A stretch of DNA of 64,000 nt from Chromohalobacter sp. 11-W (GCF_029889905.1 NZ_JARANZ010000002.1:310001-374000), one strand, 5' to 3'. Numbered from the stretch's first letter, positions 36,149 to 45,990 are shown. Made by a program: numbers and translations. Notes: generated by a model not told the origin, from the sequence alone.

Positions 36149-37317
36149 CAGTGATGTCGCCCACTCGTCTGCGCGATCCGTACTTCATCTACCGCTACCG
36201 CCATCGACTGCACGTCCTGCGTACCTCGCTCGCGTTGGCGATCACCTTCGCCGTCATCCTGACCCTGCAGATCCCGCATGGCAGTTGGGCGCTGGTCAGC
36301 ACGATGATGGTGATGGGCAATCTGCCGCATATCGGCGGCGTTATCGACAAAGGCGGACAACGCCTTCTGGGCACAGTGCTGGGAGCGATCTGGGGCATCC
36401 TGCTGGTGCTGATTCCCGCACCGGCACCATGGGTGGTGCCGGCCTGGACCTTGATTGGCATCGCGGTCGCCACACACACCACGTTCGCCACGCGCTATGG
36501 CTATAGCGCGCTGATGTTCGGCGTGACCTTGCTGATGGTGGTGGGTGACGGCCACCAGGATTTGGGGATCGCCCTGTGGCGCGCCTTCGACGTGCTGATC
36601 GGGACGAGCATCGGCATCCTCGCGACCTTGTTCATTCTGCCCCAGAAAGCCACCGACCTCTTGCGCTTCCTGCTCGCCGACAACCTCGACAAGCTGGCAC
36701 GCCTGTATCATGCGCATACCAATGCGACGCAGCATGACGATGTCGATACGCGCCAGTTGCTGAAGAGCACGACGGATCAACTGGTCAAGCAACGCGGCCT
36801 GGTGGATGCCATCCACAGCGAGCGCCGCCTGCATCGCGACGACCTGGAACGCATTCTGTCGCTGGAACGACGCATGCTGTCGACGATCGAGCTGCTCCTG
36901 GAAACTCACTGGGCCACGCGGGCCGGTCACGACATCATCGCCGAACTCGATGGGTTGCGTGACGAACAGCACCGACTGGCGCGTGCGCTCGGCAGCTTGG
37001 CGTTTCAGGTGCGCACGGGGCAAGCCATCGACATCACAGTGGTTGCCTTCGACTTGCAACGCCACGCACAAGCCGCCCTGGAGGCACGCGGCGAAAACGA
37101 CCGCGCCTTGTTCAGCCCGAGCGGTTACCTGTGGCTCAACCGTGAGCTGGCACGCCTCACGCAGGCACTCATCGACACCTTGCAGACACTCGACCGACTG
37201 CCCAGCGCCCGTTTGCGTCGCCGCGCTTCGCGTCACACCCTGATTCGCGATCGCCTGGCGATGCCACTGGATACCCCGCGGAGCGACCCGGAACGCACCG
37301 AGGATGACGCACGCTGA
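36145..37317 (+). CDS. FUSC family inner-membrane protein (YccS/AaeB-like)
   Basis: A 390-residue protein. The N-terminal half has about six membrane helices (residues 25-175) with the FUSC-family signature LVSTMMVMGNLPHIGGVIDKG and GTVLGAIWGILLVL. The C-terminal half is hydrophilic and helical. FUSC proteins include aromatic-acid efflux subunits (AaeB) and p-hydroxybenzoate or fusaric-acid efflux proteins; there is no adjacent membrane-fusion protein, so efflux is not demonstrated. It is the last gene of the topB-panE-small membrane protein-FUSC run. Confidence 0.82.
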   Translation: MTVMSPTRLRDPYFIYRYRHRLHVLRTSLALAITFAVILTLQIPHGSWALVSTMMVMGNLPHIGGVIDKGGQRLLGTVLGAIWGILLVLIPAPAPWVVPAWTLIGIAVATHTTFATRYGYSALMFGVTLLMVVGDGHQDLGIALWRAFDVLIGTSIGILATLFILPQKATDLLRFLLADNLDKLARLYHAHTNATQHDDVDTRQLLKSTTDQLVKQRGLVDAIHSERRLHRDDLERILSLERRMLSTIELLLETHWATRAGHDIIAELDGLRDEQHRLARALGSLAFQVRTGQAIDITVVAFDLQRHAQAALEARGENDRALFSPSGYLWLNRELARLTQALIDTLQTLDRLPSARLRRRASRHTLIRDRLAMPLDTPRSDPERTEDDAR

Positions 37318-37335
37318 CGTCAGCCCCGGTGTGCG

Positions 37336-37743
37336 TCAGTGCCGTCCCGCCGGCATCGCCTCCAACAGCCGTATACGCAACAGGCGACGCGAGATGGGCG
37401 CCGCGCTATCCGGCCACAGCCAAATCACGCGGCGTCCGATACGCAACCCGATCAGCCACGCGCCGATACGCAGTGGTCTCGGCGCAGCGTTCTGCCACTG
37501 CCCTGAGGCCTCACGCCATTGCCACATGGCGTGTTCCCCATCGAGACGCTCCCGCAATTCCCAGCGCCGCTGGCCACGCCACCAGTAGCCCAACAGTGCC
37601 GCACCGCTAAGCGATACCGCCGAGGTCAGCCACCAGGGGCCCAGCATGAGCGCCAAGCCATTCACTACCCCCCAGACGAGGGCATGAAGTGCCAAGTCGA
37701 GCCTAGAGGGTACGATACTGATTGTTGGAAGTGGTTTCGGCAT
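37336..37743 (-). CDS. ygfX: YgfX (CptA) family membrane protein
   Basis: A 135-residue protein with two hydrophobic helices (about 17-55) followed by 'GQRRWELRERLDGEHAMWQW' and a basic C-terminal region, as in YgfX. It is encoded directly after sdhE and overlaps it by 41 bases in another frame, the arrangement seen for ygfY-ygfX in enterobacteria. YgfX has been described as the toxin partner CptA acting on FtsZ/MreB and as a partner of SdhE; both roles are from the E. coli and Serratia literature and not visible here. Sequence similarity in the family is low, so context carries much of the call. Confidence 0.72.
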   Translation of the reverse strand: MPKPLPTISIVPSRLDLALHALVWGVVNGLALMLGPWWLTSAVSLSGAALLGYWWRGQRRWELRERLDGEHAMWQWREASGQWQNAAPRPLRIGAWLIGLRIGRRVIWLWPDSAAPISRRLLRIRLLEAMPAGRH

Positions 37744-37981
37744 AATCGACGATCATTTGGACGATGCGCCGCAACTCGGCGTCGGCGGGCCACTCTCGGC
37801 GCATCAGCCAGATGAAGAGATCCTGGTCTTCCTGATCGATCAGCGCCTGATAAAGGGCCTTGTCGGCCTCATCGAGCTGAGGGTAGCAATGTTCGAGAAA
37901 CGGGATCAGCAGTAGATCCAGCTCCCACATGCCACGCCGCGAGTGCCAGTAAAGCCGTTTGATGGTTACATCGTCCTGCAT
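37703..37981 (-). CDS. sdhE: FAD assembly factor SdhE (YgfY/CptB)
   Basis: Small protein that helps attach FAD covalently to the succinate dehydrogenase flavoprotein. The 92-residue protein has the functional RGxxE motif (R16, G17, E20 in SRRGMWELD) and LLIPFLEHCYP and DLFIWLM segments of the family. The ATG at 37981 is chosen over 37993 since GGAG lies 6 bases upstream. Its 3' end overlaps ygfX by 41 bases. Confidence 0.92.
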   Translation of the reverse strand: MQDDVTIKRLYWHSRRGMWELDLLLIPFLEHCYPQLDEADKALYQALIDQEDQDLFIWLMRREWPADAELRRIVQMIVDYAETTSNNQYRTL

Positions 37982-38205
37982 GGAGACTCCCAAGCGATGT
38001 CATGACATGAATAGACGACGAGTATACCCGAGGTCTTGGCGAGACACATCGTTTCCACTCCTGGCTCAAAACCGGCTAATATTGACTTGCAATGTGCTAG
38101 TGCGTTGTTTTATCAAGGTTTGAGCAGTATGCTGAATTCACAACAATACCGTGGTCGCTTTATTGCCATGTGCAGCGAAGCGGCAAAGTCGCTTGGAGAC
38201 ATTCG

Positions 38206-38502
38206 ATGACCAAGTCCGAGTTGATTGAACAGATTGCCATTCGGCAGCCCGAGCTGTCGGCCAAAGAGGTCGAGGCAGCGGTCAAGATCATCCTCGAAGA
38301 CATTACCCACTCGCTTTCCAGCGGTGGGCGTGTCGAAATTCGCGGGTTCGGTAGCTTCTCCCTACACTTTCGGGAGCCCCGGACCGGACGCAACCCCAAA
38401 ACCGGCGACCCCGTCGACCTGCAGGGCAAGTTCGTGCCGCATTTCAAGCCTGGCAAGGAATTGCGCGAACAGGTCAACGCTAGCCGTGCACTCGGCTACT
38501 GA
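38206..38502 (+). CDS. ihfB: Integration host factor beta subunit
   Basis: Nucleoid protein that bends DNA as a heterodimer with IhfA. The 98-residue protein has the HU/IHF fold with [11 protein letters not shown] at the start and the DNA-arm signature [18 protein letters not shown] (about 46-63), then PKTG. The ATG at 38206 has TTGGAG about 5 bases upstream. In many gammaproteobacteria ihfB directly follows rpsA; here rpsA is 7.6 kb away on the opposite strand. It is followed by lapA and lapB. Confidence 0.95.
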   Translation: MTKSELIEQIAIRQPELSAKEVEAAVKIILEDITHSLSSGGRVEIRGFGSFSLHFREPRTGRNPKTGDPVDLQGKFVPHFKPGKELREQVNASRALGY

Positions 38503-38543
38503 AGCCCCAGGGCGCCATACCTCCATGCAAAAGGAACCTGCCC

Positions 38544-38849
38544 ATGCGTTGGTTTAAAGGTGTCGTGCTGGCCCTCATCTTGCTGGTCGTCCTGTTGCTC
38601 GGCATCCTGTTTGCCGTCAATAACCAACAAGCGATGCCGCTCGACTTGATATGGGTCGAACTGCCACCCGCCTCGCTGTCTCTTTGGTTGCTGATATCGC
38701 TGGCCTGTGGCGTGATTCTCGGCATGCTGGCCATGACCGGTATCTATCTGCGGCTGCGCACGCTCCTGACGCGTGCCCAACGCCACAATCAACAGCAGCG
38801 CAAGGAACTGGATCGGCTACGCACCCAGGAGTTCAAGGAAGCGCCCTGA
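38544..38849 (+). CDS. lapA: LapA family LPS assembly membrane protein
   Basis: A 101-residue protein with two transmembrane helices (about 5-25 and 42-65) and a short cytoplasmic coiled tail, as in E. coli LapA/YciS (DUF1049). The motif 'FAVNNQQAMPLDLIWV' between the helices is typical. It acts with LapB at the inner membrane to control LpxC turnover and LPS assembly. The ATG at 38544 has AAGGA about 8 bases upstream, and its stop abuts the lapB start with no gap. Confidence 0.92.
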   Translation: MRWFKGVVLALILLVVLLLGILFAVNNQQAMPLDLIWVELPPASLSLWLLISLACGVILGMLAMTGIYLRLRTLLTRAQRHNQQQRKELDRLRTQEFKEAP

Positions 38850-40034
38850 ATGCTTGATCCGCTGCTGCTTGGCCTATTGGTCGCGGCGATTGCCATCGGC
38901 TGGTGGCTCGGACGTCGCGAGCGCCGGCGCGCTCGCGAACGCCTATCCCCCGAAGTGTCGTTGCCCAGAGACTACTTCATTGGCCTCAACCATCTGCTCA
39001 ACGAGCAGCCGGATCAGGCCATCGAGACGTTTGTGCAAGCGCTCGAGGTCAACAGCGACACCATCGAAACGCACATTGCGCTAGGCAACCTGTTCCGTTC
39101 GCGCGGCGAAGCCGACCGCGCCGTCAAGATCCATCAAAACCTATTAGCGCGCCCGACGCTGACCCCTTATCAAGGCGGGCTCGTGCAACTGGAATTGTCG
39201 CGGGATTTCCTGAACCTGGGATTGCTCGATCGCGCCGAACGCCTGCTGCAAACACTGGTGAAGGACACCCCCGACGAGGGACTGCGCGACGCTGCCAAAC
39301 GCTTGCTGGTCGATCTGCTCCAACGTGAGAAAGAGTGGCAGCAAGCGCTGGATGTCGCCACGCCGCAGCTCATCCGCCAAGATGCCGATATCAAACGCGC
39401 CGCCGCTCACTGGCTTTGCGAGCTCGCCCAGCGAGATCGGCACAATGCAAGCCCCAGCGTGGCTCGCAAGCGTCTGCGCCAAGCCCTATCGATCGATGAA
39501 CGCTGTGTCCGAGCCACATGGCTACTCGCCGAACTCGAACGAGACACAGGACATTACAAGGCGGTCATTCGTCATCTCACCCGTATCCCCGAGCAGGACC
39601 CCGGATTCCTTCCCGTCATACTCGACCCCTTGCACGAGGCGTATCGACGTCTTCAGGACGAAGCGGGCTGGTGTGCCTTCCTGGAAGCGAAACTGCAAGA
39701 GACGCACTACACCAGCGTGGTGATCATGCTAGCGGCGTCCCGCCTGCGCACGGATAGCCAGGAAGCGGCCATCGAACTCATCAGTGAGCAGCTGCAAGCG
39801 CACCCAAGCTTGCGTGGCGTCGATTATCTCATGGACCTCTACCTAATCGGCGAGGACCATGGCGACCGCGAGCGCCTGCTGCTGCTCAAACAGCACACCC
39901 AGAAACTACTCGCGGCACGCCCCCGCCACCGCTGCCATCGCTGCGGTTTCGGCAGCGCCCAATTGCATTGGCAATGCCCGCGCTGCCAAAGCTGGGGGAC
40001 CACCAAGCCAATCACTGGACTTGAAGGCGAATAG
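38850..40034 (+). CDS. lapB: LapB (YciM), LPS assembly regulator with TPRs and rubredoxin-like domain
   Basis: Adaptor that couples LPS synthesis to FtsH-dependent LpxC degradation. The 394-residue protein has an N-terminal membrane helix (about 4-18), a run of TPR repeats (about 45-350; for example YFIGLNHLLNEQPDQAIETF) and a C-terminal rubredoxin-like metal site made of CHRCGF and CPRC (about 364-384). All four cysteines are present. It starts at the base after the lapA stop. The stop is only three bases from that of the convergent pyrF. Confidence 0.94.
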   Translation: MLDPLLLGLLVAAIAIGWWLGRRERRRARERLSPEVSLPRDYFIGLNHLLNEQPDQAIETFVQALEVNSDTIETHIALGNLFRSRGEADRAVKIHQNLLARPTLTPYQGGLVQLELSRDFLNLGLLDRAERLLQTLVKDTPDEGLRDAAKRLLVDLLQREKEWQQALDVATPQLIRQDADIKRAAAHWLCELAQRDRHNASPSVARKRLRQALSIDERCVRATWLLAELERDTGHYKAVIRHLTRIPEQDPGFLPVILDPLHEAYRRLQDEAGWCAFLEAKLQETHYTSVVIMLAASRLRTDSQEAAIELISEQLQAHPSLRGVDYLMDLYLIGEDHGDRERLLLLKQHTQKLLAARPRHRCHRCGFGSAQLHWQCPRCQSWGTTKPITGLEGE

Positions 40035-40037
40035 CCG

Positions 40038-40739
40038 CTAGCGGCCGATCTCGTGCTCGATATCGGCCAATGCCGCCATCGGATCCAAGGCTTGCGTCAC
40101 CGGCCGGCCGATCACCAGATGCGTGCTCCCCGCCGCCAACGCCCGTGCCGGCGTCAACGTACGACGTTGATCGTCGCCATTCGAAGCGCTGGGGCGTATA
40201 CCCGGCGTGACCTTCAAGAAAGTATCGCCACATAGTGCGCGCAACGCCGTCGCTTCCTGCGCTGAACACACCACTCCATCCATCCCGCTGCGTTGCGAGA
40301 GTGCCGCCAAACGCTCGACCTGAGACAATGGATCGTCATCGATGCCAATCTCGGCGAGATCCTCACGCGTCATACTGGTGAGCACCGTCACCGCTATCAG
40401 ATGCGTGGTGAGCTGGCGCTTCTCGAGCCGTTCTCTGGCCGCTTCCATCATGCGACGCCCGCCACCCGCGTGGACGTTGACCATCCACACGCCATGATCC
40501 GCCGCCGCCTCGACGGCGCCCGCCACCGTATTGGGAATATCGTGAAACTTGAGATCCAGAAATACCTCGAAGCCACGAGCATGCAGTGCCTCGAGTATCT
40601 GCGGGCCACTGCGCGTGAATAGCTCCTTGCCGACCTTGACCCGGCAGCGCGCGGGGTCCAACCGGTCGGCCATGACAAGCGCCTGGTCAAGATCAGGGTA
40701 GTCGAGAGCGATGATCAAAGGCGTGTCGGGGCGCGGCAT
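40038..40739 (-). CDS. pyrF: Orotidine 5'-phosphate decarboxylase
   Basis: Last step of de novo UMP synthesis. The 233-residue TIM-barrel protein has the catalytic D-x-K-x2-D set (D62, K64, D67 in [10 protein letters not shown]), VNVHAGGG (about 93-100) and the phosphate-binding VTPGIRP and VIGRPVT segments. The ATG at 40739 has AGGAGA 5-6 bases upstream. In E. coli pyrF lies co-directionally downstream of lapAB; here it is inverted and convergent with lapB. Confidence 0.96.
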   Translation of the reverse strand: MPRPDTPLIIALDYPDLDQALVMADRLDPARCRVKVGKELFTRSGPQILEALHARGFEVFLDLKFHDIPNTVAGAVEAAADHGVWMVNVHAGGGRRMMEAARERLEKRQLTTHLIAVTVLTSMTREDLAEIGIDDDPLSQVERLAALSQRSGMDGVVCSAQEATALRALCGDTFLKVTPGIRPSASNGDDQRRTLTPARALAAGSTHLVIGRPVTQALDPMAALADIEHEIGR

Positions 40740-40860
40740 GATGTCTCCTGCAAATAATAGGGTAGCGGCAACGGCAACATTATACCGCCGTCCCCACTTC
40801 GCCACCTAGCGCCTGGTGAGCATCCCGCCCGGCCGCTTATTAATAAGGGTGAACTAATTT

Positions 40861-40878
40861 TGTAGCCATTAGCTTACA
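40861..40878. promoter_or_regulatory. AT-rich imperfect inverted repeat upstream of the comEA-like gene
   Basis: TGTAGCCATTAGCTTACA is an imperfect dyad (TGTA...TACA outer arms) inside an unusually AT-rich tract (about 40845-40960) in a GC-rich region. It could be part of the promoter or an operator of the comEA-like gene or, less likely, of pyrF. The call rests on composition and symmetry alone. Confidence 0.3.
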
Positions 40879-40966
40879 AATAACGTCATTAAAAGATGAC
40901 ATTTCAACCATGAAAATCTGGGTATGGTGAAGTCACTCAATAAGACATGACTAAAGGAGCGGTTGT

Positions 40967-41239
40967 ATGAAGAAGCTGCTGAGCTGTGCCCTACTGACGC
41001 TGGCGTTGAGCGTCACCACCCTCGCGGTCGCCCAGGAAGACGCCTCGGCGCCTATCGACATCAATCAAGCCTCTGCCGAAACATTGACCCAACTGCCAGG
41101 CATCGGCGACGTCAAGGCACAGGCGATCATCGAGGATCGCAACGCGAATGGACCTTTCGCCTCGCTCGACGCCCTGACCCGCGTCAAGGGCATCGGCGAA
41201 GGAACGGTGGAAGACCTGAACGACCGTGTCACGTTCTGA
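40967..41239 (+). CDS. ComEA-like exported helix-hairpin-helix protein
   Basis: A 90-residue exported protein: signal peptide (residues 1-22, ending VAQ) and one ComEA-type double helix-hairpin-helix (IDINQASAETLTQLPGIGD ... LDALTRVKGIGEGTVEDL), which binds double-stranded DNA without sequence specificity. Periplasmic ComEA homologues take up DNA in competent gammaproteobacteria; pilA, pilB and pilC lie 20 kb away in this window, which is at least consistent. The ATG at 40967 has AGGAG 9 bases upstream. It is monocistronic, with its own terminator. Confidence 0.88.
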   Translation: MKKLLSCALLTLALSVTTLAVAQEDASAPIDINQASAETLTQLPGIGDVKAQAIIEDRNANGPFASLDALTRVKGIGEGTVEDLNDRVTF

Positions 41240-41250
41240 ACCACCCTATC

Positions 41251-41285
41251 GACGCTCGCACGGGAGGCACCCGGCGAGCGTCTTT
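41251..41285 (+). terminator. Terminator of the comEA-like gene
   Basis: A long hairpin GACGCTCGC-a-CGGG / CCCG-GCGAGCGTC (41251-41282) followed by TTT. It starts 11 bases after the stop codon and may also serve the convergent SDR gene. Confidence 0.7.
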
Positions 41286-41325
41286 GCAGCCGGCATCAAG
41301 TGCCGTCTGAAACGTTGACGAGCCA

Positions 41326-42087
41326 TTAGATCCTCAGACCACCATCGCATTCCAGCACCCGCCCCGTGAAATAGTCGTTTTCCACGATATAACGCACGCT
41401 CGAGGCGATATCATCCGGCTGCCCCAGATGTCCCAAGGGAATGCCCTTGCTGATTTTCTCGAGTACTTCGGCGCGCATGGACGCCGTCATCTCGGTTTCG
41501 ATGAACCCGGGTGCCACCGCCGCCACTCGGATCCCTTGGCGTGCCAGTTCCTTCGCCCAGGTAACCGTCAGCGCCGCCACTCCCGCCTTGGAGGCACTGT
41601 AATTGCCCTGCCCCATGTTGCCAGATCGCGAGATACTCGAGACATTGATGATGACTCCGCCCTGGCCTGCCTCCACCATCTGCGTCGCACCTTCACGCCC
41701 GCATAGGAAGACGCCCGTCAGGTTGACGTCGATGACCTGTCGCCACTGATCTAACGTCATGCGTTTCTCGATATGCCCCTCGCTGCCTTTCACCAGCAGC
41801 CCATCGTGGGTGACGCCCGCATTATTGACCAACACAGCAAGCGGACCCAGCGATTCACGTTGTTGCGCGAATGCGCGGGTCACGGCGTCTTCATCGGTCA
41901 CGTCGACCAGGAAGGCATACGCGGAGATGTGACGCTCCGCCAATGAAGTAACCGCAGCGCTCAAAACCTCTTCTTGCTGGTCGAACAATGCAATACGCGC
42001 GCCCCGCGCTCCGAGTTCAGCCGCCATCGCCAGCCCCAGACCTCGGGCGCCTCCCGTTATACCTACTACTGCCCCATCCAGTTGCAT
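41326..42087 (-). CDS. SDR family oxidoreductase (FabG-like)
   Basis: A 253-residue short-chain dehydrogenase. The cofactor motif TGGARGLG is at 11-18, NNAG at 88-91, the catalytic Ser in VSSIS (about 150), and Y163-x3-K167 in GNYSASKAG. The C-terminal ECDGGLRI matches 3-oxoacyl-ACP reductase-like enzymes. An Asp after the second strand (LFDQQ, D36) suggests NAD rather than NADP preference. It carries an extra ten-residue insert (KGSEGHIEKR, about 100-109). The ATG at 42087 has GGGAGG 7 bases upstream. The substrate is unknown and the neighbours do not help. Confidence 0.85.
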   Translation of the reverse strand: MQLDGAVVGITGGARGLGLAMAAELGARGARIALFDQQEEVLSAAVTSLAERHISAYAFLVDVTDEDAVTRAFAQQRESLGPLAVLVNNAGVTHDGLLVKGSEGHIEKRMTLDQWRQVIDVNLTGVFLCGREGATQMVEAGQGGVIINVSSISRSGNMGQGNYSASKAGVAALTVTWAKELARQGIRVAAVAPGFIETEMTASMRAEVLEKISKGIPLGHLGQPDDIASSVRYIVENDYFTGRVLECDGGLRI

Positions 42088-42283
42088 GGCGATACCTCCC
42101 GCGTTCAAGTTATGAGCCAGAACCTCGCGGCTCTTTTTGTGCACCGCAACATGAAGAGCTTAGCATGCGATGCATGGCGTCTCCACGAAGCAATCACAGC
42201 GCGCTTGCATCACCGCGCCGTTTCCCTTGCAATTCACACTCATGCCACCATCTACTGGAAAGTCGAGATCACACGGAGCCGCC

Positions 42284-42814
42284 ATGCCACTGTTACTTTT
42301 CATTACGCTTTTCGGGCTACTCGATTTCGTAGTGCTGTTCGCGATCGGGGGGCAGATCGGTCTGCTTCCGACGCTGGCATTGGTCCTGCTGTCCGGGGCC
42401 CTGGGCCTCCATCTGATTCGCCGCGAAGGGGTGCAGACGCTACAACGCGCCCAGGCCCGGTTCGCTCAGGGAGAAATCCCCTCAGACGAGTTGATTACTG
42501 GGGCCGCCTTGATTTTCGGCGGGGCCTTGCTGGTCGCCCCCGGCTTCCTGTCGGACGGCTTGGGGCTACTTTGTCTCATCCCGAGTAGCCGCCGCTTGCT
42601 AGGCCGAGGACTGCAGCGCGGTGGATGGCGCGGCCGAATTTTTACCATGGGCTCCGGTGGCGCGACGCAGGAAAAAAATGCGGATAGTGATTGGCACGAA
42701 CACACACGGCGCACGGACAAGACTTCACACAACAAGGCCTCGCAAAACAGCCAGGCGAATGACGAGCAGCCGATTGAGGGTGACTACATAGGGAAGGATG
42801 ATTCCCGGCATTGA
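42284..42814 (+). CDS. fxsA: FxsA family membrane protein
   Basis: A 176-residue inner-membrane protein. The first 115 residues match FxsA (suppressor of F exclusion of phage T7 in E. coli) with three or four hydrophobic helices and the motifs VVLFAIGGQIGLLPTLALVL, RREGVQTLQRAQARFAQGE and LVAPGFLSDGLGLLCLIP. The C-terminal tail is hydrophilic and low-complexity. The ATG at 42284 has GGAG about 6 bases upstream. fxsA lies close upstream of groES-groEL in enterobacteria as well. Confidence 0.88.
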   Translation: MPLLLFITLFGLLDFVVLFAIGGQIGLLPTLALVLLSGALGLHLIRREGVQTLQRAQARFAQGEIPSDELITGAALIFGGALLVAPGFLSDGLGLLCLIPSSRRLLGRGLQRGGWRGRIFTMGSGGATQEKNADSDWHEHTRRTDKTSHNKASQNSQANDEQPIEGDYIGKDDSRH

Positions 42815-42832
42815 AAAAATTCATGAAGGGCC

Positions 42833-42860
42833 CTTGAAAGTGGATACGTCGACCCAATCA
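42833..42860 (+). promoter_or_regulatory. Probable sigma-32 heat-shock promoter of groES-groEL
   Basis: CTTGAAA (42833-42839) is an exact sigma-32 -35 element; after 13 bases CCCAATCA (42853-42860) resembles the -10 consensus CCCCATNT. It lies in the fxsA-groES spacer about 130 bases ahead of groES. A nearby 6-bp inverted repeat (42934-42948) is not a CIRCE element. Confidence 0.6.
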
Positions 42861-42993
42861 AGCCCCTAACAGATGATTCGGCCGTAACGCCTTGATGCGT
42901 CGGCCTTATAAACAGAAGGCACTGCCTTCACCCTTGAGCTTGGCTCAACGGGATTATCCTATGATCCATAGAACCATCAGGAGAACGTGAGCA

Positions 42994-43284
42994 ATGAAAA
43001 TCCGTCCTTTGCACGATCGCGTCGTCGTCCGTCGCATGGAAGAAGAGCAAAAGACCGCTGGCGGCATCGTGCTTCCGGGTAACGCTCAGGAGAAACCGAC
43101 CCGCGGTGAAATCCTTGCTGTCGGCAACGGTCGTATTCTCGAGAATGGCGAAGTGCGCCCGCTGGACGTCAAGGTGGGTGACACGGTGATTTTCAAGGAT
43201 GGTTTTGGCGTCGAGAAAGAGAAAATCGACGGCGAAGAAGTCCTGATCATGAGCGAAAGCGATATTCTGGCCGTTGCCGAGTAA
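42994..43284 (+). CDS. groES: Co-chaperonin GroES
   Basis: The 96-residue cap of the GroEL folding chamber. It starts [14 protein letters not shown], has the mobile loop ([19 protein letters not shown], about 17-35), and the roof loop and C-terminal [14 protein letters not shown]. Length is standard. The ribosome-binding site AGGAGA is 10 bases upstream. groEL follows after 76 bases. Confidence 0.98.
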   Translation: MKIRPLHDRVVVRRMEEEQKTAGGIVLPGNAQEKPTRGEILAVGNGRILENGEVRPLDVKVGDTVIFKDGFGVEKEKIDGEEVLIMSESDILAVAE

Positions 43285-43345
43285 TTCACAACGCTCACCA
43301 GTCATATTTTCGTTTCACGTTTGCGCGACTTGATCGCGCCATTAA

Positions 43346-45004
<1,659 letters not shown>

Positions 45005-45045
45005 TCGCTGCCTACTGACTCCCGGGCGCTGTCCCGTGACTCGAA

Positions 45046-45075
45046 CCCCTGCCGGGCAACCGGTGGGGGTTTTTC
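45046..45075 (+). terminator. Rho-independent terminator of groEL
   Basis: A 10-bp stem (45046-45055 with 45060-45069, two G-T pairs) with a GCAA tetraloop, followed by TTTTT. It begins 42 bases after the groEL stop. Confidence 0.88.
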
Positions 45076-45101
45076 ATGTCAGGTCAGGGCATAGCTCAGT
45101 C

Positions 45102-45164
45102 GTAGCCCGTAGCCCGTAGCCCGTAGCCCGTAGCCCGTAGCCCGTAGCCCGTAGCCCGTAGCCC
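45102..45164. repeat. Nine-copy GTAGCCC heptanucleotide tandem repeat
   Basis: The 7-bp unit GTAGCCC is repeated nine times without a mismatch (63 bases). It lies between the groEL terminator and the trmJ start, ending 42 bases ahead of that ATG. A 7-bp unit is prone to slipped-strand change in copy number. It is not coding in any credible frame. Confidence 0.95.
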
Positions 45165-45206
45165 AAGTACACTATCGCCCTGCCTTCGACTGTATCGCGA
45201 TGTTTT

Positions 45207-45944
45207 ATGCTCTCCAATATTCGTATCGTACTCGTTCAGACCTTCCACCCCGGCAACATTGGCCAGGCCGCACGCGCCATGAAAACCATGGGCCTGAGCG
45301 ACCTGGTGTTGGTCAATCCCCGCTGCTTTCCCGACGAAGAGGCCACTCGGCTAGCCGCTGGGGCAACCGATGTTCTCGACAACGCACGCGTCGTCGGGCA
45401 CATTTCACAAGCCGTCGGCGATTGCGTCCAGGTCGTCGGCGCCAGCGCCCGTCTGCGCAGCCTCCCTCTACCCCATTTCGACGATCCCGAGCCCATGGCC
45501 GCGCACATGGTCGAGTATGCGCATGAAGCCCCGGTGGCCCTGGTATTCGGGCGCGAGCGCTTCGGCCTGACCAACGATGAAATTCGGCATTGCACGCATC
45601 AGGTCAGCATCCCCGCCAACCCCGATTACGGTGTCCTCAATCTGGCACAAGCCGTGCAGATACTCGCCTACGAAGTACGCCGTGCTTGGCGCCACCAAAC
45701 ACCCAGCGCCGCTCAGCCCAAGTCCAAGCAGCCCACCTTGCCGACGCGCGAGCAGATGGCTCACTTCGAAGCTCACCTGCACCAAGCCCTGTCGTCCTCG
45801 GGGTTCCTGACTCAGCCTCATGCGCGCACTGAGGATCATCTACGCGCACTGTTCTCCCGTGCTCAACCCACGAGCAAGGAGCTCTCCATCCTGCGCGGTG
45901 TCTTGACGACATTGGAAAAAGCCGGCACCAAACGCGATGACTGA
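45207..45944 (+). CDS. trmJ: tRNA (cytidine/uridine-2'-O-)-methyltransferase TrmJ
   Basis: SPOUT methyltransferase that 2'-O-methylates position 32 of several tRNAs. The 245-residue protein has the family N-terminus IRIVLVQTFHPGNIGQAARAM (6-26), motif 2 VFGRERFGLTNDE (about 113-125) and the knotted motif 3 IPANPDYGVLNLAQAV (about 136-151); the C-terminal 80 residues are a helical dimerisation extension. The ATG at 45207 has no obvious Shine-Dalgarno sequence and sits just behind the heptamer repeat, so promoter and translation initiation are unclear. It is convergent with rpsA. Confidence 0.93.
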   Translation: MLSNIRIVLVQTFHPGNIGQAARAMKTMGLSDLVLVNPRCFPDEEATRLAAGATDVLDNARVVGHISQAVGDCVQVVGASARLRSLPLPHFDDPEPMAAHMVEYAHEAPVALVFGRERFGLTNDEIRHCTHQVSIPANPDYGVLNLAQAVQILAYEVRRAWRHQTPSAAQPKSKQPTLPTREQMAHFEAHLHQALSSSGFLTQPHARTEDHLRALFSRAQPTSKELSILRGVLTTLEKAGTKRDD

Positions 45945-45990
45945 GGCAAAAGCCAGCCAACCCCGGGAATGACCGTCTGGCGGACACAAA

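Noticed and set aside
35689-37236. A 515-codon minus-strand frame
   Set aside because: Antisense to the panE-like, small membrane and FUSC genes, His/Gln-rich as expected for a reverse-complement shadow; the plus-strand genes have motifs and coupled overlaps.
37703-37743. Frameshift between sdhE and ygfX
   Set aside because: The 41-base overlap in different frames matches the known close packing of this gene pair, and both proteins are complete.
42934-42948. CIRCE operator upstream of groES
   Set aside because: TTGAGC-N3-GCTCAA is a short dyad and does not match TTAGCACTC-N9-GAGTGCTAA.
45102-45164. CRISPR array
   Set aside because: The heptamer repeats are contiguous without spacers and far shorter than CRISPR repeats; no cas gene is near.
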